Shown here one piece after another: positions 14,908-20,088 of a stretch of 20,088 nucleotides of DNA. Each line of letters starts with the position of its first letter. The stretch's first letter is position 1. Both the position numbers and the translations under genes were made by a program. The notes under the pieces are model-generated. The model worked only from the letters and a program-made list of their open reading frames with translations. It was not told where the DNA came from and searched no databases. The stretch is from SZUA-359 sp039809125 (GTDB lineage: Bacteria; Patescibacteriota; Saccharimonadia; Saccharimonadales; Saccharimonadaceae), in NCBI GenBank assembly GCA_039809125.1, contig JBDHUM010000018.1, forward strand, positions 1 through 20,088. Reading direction: 5' to 3'.

Positions 14908-15063
14908 ATGAATGTAGCACCGCAACTATCAGACGATGATCTTACCAGAGACGATATGGACATGCTTCAGCAGGTTCTAATAAACGTTAAAGGTAGTTTT
15001 CCAGACTCTCCGTACCGTCAATCTGAATTTGACGATGTCGTTGGCATTGAGCCTGAAGCTTAA
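14908..15063 (+). CDS. Small acidic 51-residue protein, unknown function
   Basis: The ORF is ATG to TAA, preceded by AAAGGA at a normal distance and by a promoter (TTGACT, 17 nt, extended TACAGT). The protein begins MNVAPQLSDDDLTRDDMDML and ends FDDVVGIEPEA. It is strongly acidic, without cysteine or a membrane segment. I recognise no family. It is divergent from a basic protein gene and shares a palindromic control region with it. Of the 189 nt after its stop, only the promoter of the next gene is recognisable. Confidence 0.65.
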   Translation: MNVAPQLSDDDLTRDDMDMLQQVLINVKGSFPDSPYRQSEFDDVVGIEPEA

Positions 15064-15235
15064 TTCTTATCAGCTACCAATTGTCGCCGTTGCCCCTCCG
15101 CTACATGCTTTTGTGCTAGAAGTGACTCTTCAGGCAGATCCTGTCATGGCTTTTTATAAAGCTTTCTGTGTTACTAGCTGGGATGGATAGATGAAATTAT
15201 CAATATAATAAAGTATCGTATGTTGCTATTACCTC

Positions 15236-15244
15236 TGTTATACT
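15236..15244 (+). promoter_or_regulatory. Extended -10 promoter of argS, probably leaderless
   Basis: TGTTATACT (15236-15244) is an extended -10 box. Only 8 nt separate it from the argS ATG at 15253, so transcription should start within 2-3 nt of the start codon. No ribosome site fits in between. Confidence 0.6.
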
Positions 15245-15252
15245 AAAAGTGA

Positions 15253-16884
15253 ATGGAACAGCAGATCAAGAATTGTATACACAGTTTATTTACCACTGAA
15301 ATAGAGGTAAAATTAACTCGGCCCGAGCCACAGTTTGGTGATTACGCGACAAATGTGGCCTTGCAGCTTGCTGCATCACTCGGTAAAAATCCGCGTGAGG
15401 TCGCCGAGGCAATTGCTGAAAAACTGCGTGACGACGAAGACTTCATAGATGTCAATGTGGCAGGTCCAGGGTTTATTAATATTCGACTCAGCGACAGTGC
15501 ACTCATTAAGCAGGTATATGAACGTCCTGAGACACTACGTAAAGACGAACTTATCGTAATCGAAACTAACAACCCGAATCCATTTAAGCCAATGCACATC
15601 GGCCATGCCTATAACTCGATTTTGGGTGATACAATCGCTAACTTACTAGCCGTTAGCGGTGCAAACGTCAAGCGAGTGAGTTATCACGGTGACGTCGGCA
15701 CGCATGTCGGGCGGAGTATGTGGTCGCTACTAAAGTATACCGAGGGCAATCCTGAAAAACTGACAAATATTCCAGCAAATGAGCGCAATAGTTTTATGGG
15801 AAAAATGTATGCTGAAGGCTCGCGTGCAGCAAAAGAAGACGAAACTGTAAAAGCAGAAGTTGATGAACTGGCTAAACAATCATTTATCCGTAAGGACGGC
15901 AATTTTAATGCTATCTACGAGATTATTTTTGACTGGAGCTTTACGCAGATAGATGCGATTCTAAAACGAATTGGCAATGTGCCAATTGAGCGACGTTACC
16001 TCGAAAGTGAAACAGAAGTTCCGGGTAAGGAATTGATTATCGATAACACGCCGCGGGTATTTACCCTATCGAATGGTGCCTATATTTTTGAAGGTAGTAA
16101 ATACGGTTCGTTTGATAACATATACATTGGTTCGCACGGCAATGGGCTCTACGGTGCACACGACATGGGCTTGGTACAACTAAAGCGCCAAGATTATCCC
16201 CAGCTTAGTGCCAGCTATGTGCCGACTGGTGGTGAGCAAGCAGCATATTTTAAAGGTGTAATTGCTGCAAGCGAGCTAGCGATACCAGAGCTGGAGGGCA
16301 AGCTGTTTAACATACCAACTGGTTTAGTAAAACTCTCGAGTGGTAAGATGAGTTCGCGCACCGGAGACGTGGTAGAGATTGATTGGCTATTTGATGAGTT
16401 TGCGAAGGCTATCGAAGCTCGTGGCGGTGAAGCTACAGATGAAATTATTGCTGGTGCACTACGCTATCAATTTTTGAAAGTTAAAATTGGTGGTGATGTT
16501 ATCTTTGATGTGAGCGAAGCGGTGAGTTTGTCTGGAAATACCGGCAGTTATCTACAGTATGCTTATGCGCGTGCGCGGCAACTTATAGAAAAGTCGACAG
16601 CTAAATTTATGCGGTCAAACGACCTATACGAGGAAGATAAGTCGTTGATGCGCAAACTTAGCGAGTATCACGAAGTAGTAAACCTCGCGACACGCGAACT
16701 AGCACCTCATCATATATGCAATTACTTGTTTGATTTAGCGCAGGAATTCAACCGTTACTACGAGAAAAACCGAGTGGTTGGCGACGACAGAGAAGCTCAT
16801 CGAGTGAGCCTAGTGACGCTGTATGCTGACATATTAAAAGCTGGGCTGAGCATGCTAGGAATTGAAGCTCCAGGGAAAATATAG
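15253..16884 (+). CDS. argS: Arginyl-tRNA synthetase
   Basis: 543 residues. It attaches arginine to tRNA-Arg using ATP. The N-terminal additional domain (about 1-100) contains PQFGDYATNVALQLA and VAGPGFINIRLS, typical of this enzyme. The class I motif HIGH is exact at 115-118 in NPNPFKPMHIGHAYN, where most ArgRS have a G-P-L/F-H context. DVGTHVG and GSFDNIYIGSHGNG follow, and the second signature is KMSSR at 365-369. The C-terminal DALR anticodon-binding helices run from about 430 (SYLQYAYARARQL). The ATG at 15253 lies at the predicted transcription start. The TAG stop overlaps the -35 of the next gene. Confidence 0.96.
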   Translation: MEQQIKNCIHSLFTTEIEVKLTRPEPQFGDYATNVALQLAASLGKNPREVAEAIAEKLRDDEDFIDVNVAGPGFINIRLSDSALIKQVYERPETLRKDELIVIETNNPNPFKPMHIGHAYNSILGDTIANLLAVSGANVKRVSYHGDVGTHVGRSMWSLLKYTEGNPEKLTNIPANERNSFMGKMYAEGSRAAKEDETVKAEVDELAKQSFIRKDGNFNAIYEIIFDWSFTQIDAILKRIGNVPIERRYLESETEVPGKELIIDNTPRVFTLSNGAYIFEGSKYGSFDNIYIGSHGNGLYGAHDMGLVQLKRQDYPQLSASYVPTGGEQAAYFKGVIAASELAIPELEGKLFNIPTGLVKLSSGKMSSRTGDVVEIDWLFDEFAKAIEARGGEATDEIIAGALRYQFLKVKIGGDVIFDVSEAVSLSGNTGSYLQYAYARARQLIEKSTAKFMRSNDLYEEDKSLMRKLSEYHEVVNLATRELAPHHICNYLFDLAQEFNRYYEKNRVVGDDREAHRVSLVTLYADILKAGLSMLGIEAPGKI

Positions 16885-16910
16885 ACTTTTCAAGTATAAT
16901 ATGATATAAT
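16882..16910 (+). promoter_or_regulatory. Promoter of a leaderless gene
   Basis: TAGACT (16882-16887, overlapping the argS stop) and TATAAT (16905-16910) are 17 nt apart, and TGA precedes the -10 as an extended element. The GTG start at 16918 begins 7 nt after the -10, where transcription should start. Confidence 0.65.
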
Positions 16911-16917
16911 AAACCTA

Positions 16918-17997
16918 GTGACACATCATAAATTTCCTTATTCTGAAAAATTGATTACCCCTAGAAGTGACATAGCAGCACGTGATCCAGATATAAGGAC
17001 ATCACCGTTATTAGATTCACAGCGTCTGCGCCGTATTAGAGCAGTGTATGAAGCCTCACCAAAAGATTTTGATGATGGTATTGAAGCTGCGGGCGAGATA
17101 GGAGGGCTGGTTCGTCATACCCTACGGTTTAAGAATGCTTCACCTGGCGATAACCACTTTACGCCTGATAACTTAGGTAATAATCCTAAGGTAAATTGCT
17201 ATGGAATGACAATAGTTGCTTCTGATCTGCTTGAAAGCATGGGGATTGACCACGCTATCTCGTTTGCAAACGAACATTCTTTTTTGACTTTGCTAGACGG
17301 TGATAAGGTGTATATGGTTGATCCAACCGACAAGAATTTTTCACACTATATACATGATGCAATCGGTGGCGAGCGAATCGACCAACAACTGGCTACTCAA
17401 AATAGATTTGCTAGTAACACCCTTTACGCAGACGTTATTATTGGTAAGGTTTCTAAATCGGCAAATAAGGGCGCTGTAGAAATAATTGAGACTCATCCGT
17501 GGCTCAGTTTTTCAAATAGGTTTCGTTTATCTAGTGGTGAATTACGCCAGATTGATCAAATGCTTGTGATGCGGACATTCCACCCTGATGATGGCAGAGA
17601 AATGTTAGAAGGCTACCTTCGTGCAAGAACAGCTTTTTTGAATGGTGAACTAGGATCTGCTGTGGATGCTCTATGCAAAATAACTGGTTTATACCCAGAG
17701 GCTGATACACGTAATCGTCAAGGAGTAGCGCGTCAAATAATTGCTAGTCTCGTTAAATTGCAACGCTACGATGAAGCAGCGGTGGTTATGGCTAGTGTGG
17801 CTGATAGTATGGAGAATGACACAAGTAATAATACACTCTTTCCAATTGATGTGATACGCCTTGTTGGTGATAAGGCTCGTTCAGTTGAGATATTGACGGA
17901 TGCGCTTACGGCATATAAAAATGAAAATGGCGATCGTGCTAATTACAGTGCAACAAAAACAGCACGGATGATAAGGCGCTTAAAAACTATGATATAA
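16918..17997 (+). CDS. Transglutaminase-like protein with TPR-like C-terminus
   Basis: 359 residues from GTG 16918, which sits at the predicted transcription start. C94 (KVNCYGMT), H120 (ANEHSFLTL) and D135 (VYMVDPTD) match the Cys-His-Asp order of the transglutaminase/papain-like fold. From about 220 on, helical pairs such as YLRARTAFLNGELGSAVDAL and IIASLVKLQRYDEAAVVMAS resemble tetratricopeptide repeats. SirB1-type proteins join a transglutaminase core to TPRs, so a distant relation is possible. There is no signal peptide, so it is probably cytosolic. Its substrate is unknown. The end overlaps the mscL promoter. Confidence 0.7.
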   Translation: MTHHKFPYSEKLITPRSDIAARDPDIRTSPLLDSQRLRRIRAVYEASPKDFDDGIEAAGEIGGLVRHTLRFKNASPGDNHFTPDNLGNNPKVNCYGMTIVASDLLESMGIDHAISFANEHSFLTLLDGDKVYMVDPTDKNFSHYIHDAIGGERIDQQLATQNRFASNTLYADVIIGKVSKSANKGAVEIIETHPWLSFSNRFRLSSGELRQIDQMLVMRTFHPDDGREMLEGYLRARTAFLNGELGSAVDALCKITGLYPEADTRNRQGVARQIIASLVKLQRYDEAAVVMASVADSMENDTSNNTLFPIDVIRLVGDKARSVEILTDALTAYKNENGDRANYSATKTARMIRRLKTMI

Positions 17998-17998
17998 T
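17990..17998 (+). promoter_or_regulatory. Extended -10 promoter of mscL
   Basis: TGATATAAT at 17990-17998 overlaps the stop codon of the preceding gene. The predicted start near 18005 leaves a leader of about 23 nt that carries the AGGG ribosome site before ATG 18028. Confidence 0.55.
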
Positions 17999-18027
17999 CC
18001 TCACAGAATAAAATTAAGTAGGGTTAT

Positions 18028-18447
18028 ATGGTGACAAAAAAAGTAAGTCCACAAAAAGAAGCGGCTATCCGCGCTGATGAGGATAAAAAAATTGCTCGGG
18101 CTGCGCGATTAAAAAATGTAGCTGGTGATCATGGTGCAGGGTTTATGAATTTCATTCGTGAGCAAGGTGTGGTTGGTTTGGCTGTCGGTTTGGCAATCGG
18201 TACTGCGGCCGGCGATACAGTAAAAAAGCTCGTGGAGGCATTTATTAATCCTATAATCCAGTTGCTAATTGGCTCTCAGGAAGGTCTTGCAAAGGCAAGC
18301 TGGGTGGTGAAAGTAGGCGATCGAGTGGGTGATTTTCAGTGGGGCGCTTTCGTGAGCTCGCTTATTTCGTTGCTCGCGACGGCTCTGGTAGTCTATTTAA
18401 TTATTCATATGCTTAAACTTGATCGGATTGACCGTAAAAAAAGCTAG
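18028..18447 (+). CDS. mscL: Large-conductance mechanosensitive channel
   Basis: 139 residues. A basic N-terminal extension of about 37 residues precedes the family core. TM1 is GFMNFIREQGVVGLAVGLAIGTAAGDTVKKLVEAFINPIIQLL (the MscL signature, about 38-80, quoted here by its ends GFMNF and IIQLL). A short loop (VGDRVGDFQWG) follows, then TM2 (FVSSLISLLATALVVYLIIHML) and a basic end. The pentameric channel opens under membrane tension to release solutes on osmotic downshock. The loop is short compared with many bacterial MscL, and the N-terminal Lys/Ala-rich extension is unusual. It has its own promoter. Confidence 0.9.
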   Translation: MVTKKVSPQKEAAIRADEDKKIARAARLKNVAGDHGAGFMNFIREQGVVGLAVGLAIGTAAGDTVKKLVEAFINPIIQLLIGSQEGLAKASWVVKVGDRVGDFQWGAFVSSLISLLATALVVYLIIHMLKLDRIDRKKS

Positions 18448-18461
18448 GTTGTATTTTAAGA

Positions 18462-18467
18462 TATAAT
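18462..18467 (+). promoter_or_regulatory. -10 box before the glutamate dehydrogenase gene
   Basis: TATAAT stands 43 nt before the start codon, with no clear -35. The leader contains a 6-bp hairpin (AATAAC, 5-nt loop, GTTATT, 18475-18491) and then the ribosome site AGGCGGG. Confidence 0.45.
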
Positions 18468-18510
18468 TTTGCACAATAACACTACGTTATTTATGAAGAA
18501 GTAGGCGGGT

Positions 18511-19671
18511 ATGCTTGATACAGCTCAAAAAATGATATATCAGGCGGCACAAAAACTTGGCTGGAGTGATGGCCGGGTACAAGAATTTTTGACACCGATA
18601 GCGGTGCATACATTTGATGTTGAACTCGGTAAAGAGCTGTTCCAGGCCTACCGTGTGCAACATAATAATCACCTTGGTCCGTTTAAAGGAGGCGTTCGGT
18701 TTCATCCCGAAGTTGATATGAGTGAAGTTCAGGCATTAGCACTACTAATGACAGTAAAATGCGCGGCAATGAATATTCCAATGGGCGGGGGAAAGGGCGG
18801 TGTTGCGATTGATCCGCGCGGTCGTGAGCTTGCAGATATTGAATCGATAGCTCGTCAATATGCACGTGGATTGGTAGATGTAATCGGTCCCGATACGGAT
18901 GTACCGGCGCCGGATATTAATACCAGCAGCCGTGAAATTGATTGGATGGTTGATGAGTACGAAAAAGTGACCGGTGATACCAGCCATGCGAGTTTTACAG
19001 GTAAAAGTCTCGAAAATGGTGGCTCAGAAGGTAGAGTAGCGGCGACCGGGCGAGGAGGTGTTATTGCGCTACGTGAATATTGCCGATATCATTCGATCGA
19101 GACAAACGGTCTAAAAATTGCGATTCAAGGTGTCGGTAACGTGGGATACTGGTTTGCAAAAATTGCCGAGCAAGAACTCGGAGTAACAATTGTAGCGGTT
19201 GCAAATTCTCGAATGACTCGGCAGGACAAAAACGGATTTTCATTTGTCGATACTGGAGAAAAGGGGATCATGGACCAACTGGACAGCGAAGAATTACCAA
19301 GCGATGCGATTATTGGCATTGATTGTGATGTTTTAGTACTAGCGGCACTGGGCGACGTCATAAACACGAACAACCAAGCGGATGTAAAGGCAAAAATTAT
19401 ATTGGAGCTTGCTAACGGGCCAGTTAGCTTCGATGCTTATAATGCCCTTGCAGAGAGGGGAGTGGCAGTGATTCCTGATGTGCTCGCTAATGCCGGCGGG
19501 GTAATAGTGAGCTATCTTGAGTGGGTACAAAACAAACAAGGCGAACACTGGAGTGAATCCAAAGTTAACGAACAACTTGATTTGATCATATGTGCGGCGC
19601 TATCAGAATGTTTTGAAAGCGATCAACCACTAAAAAATGCGGCATTTGAAGCGGCGCTCCAGCGACTTTAG
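18511..19671 (+). CDS. Glu/Leu/Phe/Val dehydrogenase, probably glutamate dehydrogenase
   Basis: 386 residues. The substrate domain has GPFKGGVRFHPEV (56-68) and the catalytic pair K95 in PMGGGKGG and D135 in VPAPDINT. The NAD(P) domain has the dinucleotide motif GVGNVG (207-212), and DVLANAGGVIVSYLEWVQN closes the cleft. This set fits glutamate dehydrogenase, which interconverts glutamate and 2-oxoglutarate plus ammonia. Related leucine or phenylalanine enzymes cannot be excluded by eye. It is somewhat shorter than the usual 410-420 residues, mainly at the C-terminus (ends EAALQRL). The start is supported by AGGCGGG and by a promoter at 18462. Confidence 0.92.
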   Translation: MLDTAQKMIYQAAQKLGWSDGRVQEFLTPIAVHTFDVELGKELFQAYRVQHNNHLGPFKGGVRFHPEVDMSEVQALALLMTVKCAAMNIPMGGGKGGVAIDPRGRELADIESIARQYARGLVDVIGPDTDVPAPDINTSSREIDWMVDEYEKVTGDTSHASFTGKSLENGGSEGRVAATGRGGVIALREYCRYHSIETNGLKIAIQGVGNVGYWFAKIAEQELGVTIVAVANSRMTRQDKNGFSFVDTGEKGIMDQLDSEELPSDAIIGIDCDVLVLAALGDVINTNNQADVKAKIILELANGPVSFDAYNALAERGVAVIPDVLANAGGVIVSYLEWVQNKQGEHWSESKVNEQLDLIICAALSECFESDQPLKNAAFEAALQRL

Positions 19672-19755
19672 TCCGCCTAGTATGAGGTACGTTTTTTGCA
19701 CATCCTTCCGTATAAGTATGAATTAAGTAAATATATTGTATAATATCAAATACTT

Positions 19756-19899
19756 ATGACTGGAGAAAGGATAGACACTAAACATGAGACGACGCCGTCG
19801 ATAGAGAGTCAAGTGGCTGGCTTGCGACAGCTTTTTGCTAAGGTACCCAACAGCGAGATGCTGGTTCATGCATTGTGCATGAGTGATGATGAGAAGTGA
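19756..19899 (+). CDS. Small 47-residue protein, tentative
   Basis: The frame runs from ATG 19756 to TGA 19899 and begins MTGERIDTKHETTPSI. An amphipathic middle (VAGLRQLFAKVPNSEMLVHAL) and an acidic end follow. TATAAT (19739-19744) lies 11 nt before the ATG, so the leader would be about 5 nt with no ribosome site. A six-codon ORF for MRRRRR (19784-19804) overlaps in another frame behind GGAGAAAGGA. I recognise no family. Confidence 0.4.
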   Translation: MTGERIDTKHETTPSIESQVAGLRQLFAKVPNSEMLVHALCMSDDEK

Positions 19900-19905
19900 G
19901 TAGTT

Positions 19906-19924
19906 AACTTGTGGCAAACAAGTT
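19906..19924 (+). other. Hairpin after the small ORF
   Basis: AACTTGT and ACAAGTT form a 7-bp stem with the loop GGCAA. No T-run follows, so it is not a standard terminator. From here to 20042 I see nothing else recognisable. Confidence 0.3.
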
Positions 19925-20042
19925 TGTATGAGTTGTGGGGTAAGGGATGTGTGTCTGAATCATGTACTTACAAATAACGAATAATTCGGAACTTTGGTTC
20001 GACTTAGCGAATGAGAAAAGATAAGAACAGAAAACGTAATTA

Positions 20043-20071
20043 TTGTAAAATATTACTGATTATGCTATAAT
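20043..20071 (+). promoter_or_regulatory. Promoter of the last gene, leaderless type
   Basis: TTGTAA (20043-20048), 17 nt and TATAAT (20066-20071) with TGC in front form a strong promoter. An ATG follows 6 nt after the -10. Confidence 0.65.
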
Positions 20072-20077
20072 ATAGAT

Positions 20078-20088
20078 ATGAGTAACTA
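20078..20088 (+). CDS. First codons of a gene cut by the window edge
   Basis: ATG AGT AAC follows a good promoter at the leaderless distance. Only three codons are visible, so nothing can be said about the product. Confidence 0.4.

Noticed and set aside
1..20088. CRISPR arrays, insertion sequences or prophage genes
   Set aside because: No spaced direct repeats, transposase or integrase motifs, or terminal inverted repeats were seen.

Overview
The window is a compact, moderately AT-rich bacterial segment. Genes are tightly packed, starts often overlap stops, and intergenic gaps are short. UGA is used only as a stop. The mix of divergent core enzymes (CTP synthase, arginyl-tRNA synthetase, class I ribonucleotide reductase, glutamate dehydrogenase, MscL) with many small unrecognised proteins, a lipoprotein, and a surface protein held by a single C-terminal membrane helix suggests a small-genome monoderm. 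A Candidatus Patescibacteria/Saccharibacteria-type organism is my best guess. That is an inference from gene style; there is no rRNA marker here.

Layout. 1-180: the end of an unknown gene. 234-406: a 5'-half tRNA-Ser remnant followed by an intact tRNA-Ser(CGA) with encoded CCA, ending in a perfect palindromic terminator that can also serve the opposing gene. 606-1436 (minus): a lipoprotein with a consensus promoter. 1615-3607: a small acidic protein and a polytopic membrane protein with a spermidine-synthase-like domain. 3615-7952: the ribonucleotide reductase operon. It has predicted NrdR boxes on its promoter, a leader with two mini-ORFs, nrdA, a 21-residue seven-cysteine micropeptide, a 60-residue protein ending in CDGCE, an unknown 96-residue protein, nrdB and a terminator. 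8018-9816: a CYTH-domain protein coupled to an NRAMP Mn2+ transporter. 9878-12859: a secreted SGNH hydrolase split by a -1 frameshift, and a coupled small membrane protein. 12942-14540: pyrG. 14491-15063: a divergent pair of small genes around a perfect 21-nt palindrome. 15253-19671: argS, a transglutaminase-like/TPR protein, mscL and a glutamate dehydrogenase gene. 19672-20088: a small candidate gene and the first codons of another gene.

The most interesting block is the nrd operon. NrdB carries Phe109 where the radical tyrosine normally sits and Glu71 at the first metal-ligand position. Its ligand spacing matches, from memory, the Mn/Fe class Ic enzyme of Chlamydia trachomatis. The next transporter gene downstream encodes a manganese-type NRAMP protein, which fits a manganese-requiring reductase. 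NrdA keeps its active-site cysteines, but its C-terminal tail after the radical-transfer tyrosines contains no cysteine at all. The cysteine pair normally found there may be supplied in trans by one or both of the small Cys-rich proteins encoded immediately downstream.

Several genes (argS, the transglutaminase-like gene, the last gene, possibly pyrG) start only 6-8 nt after an extended -10 box. This suggests frequent leaderless transcription.
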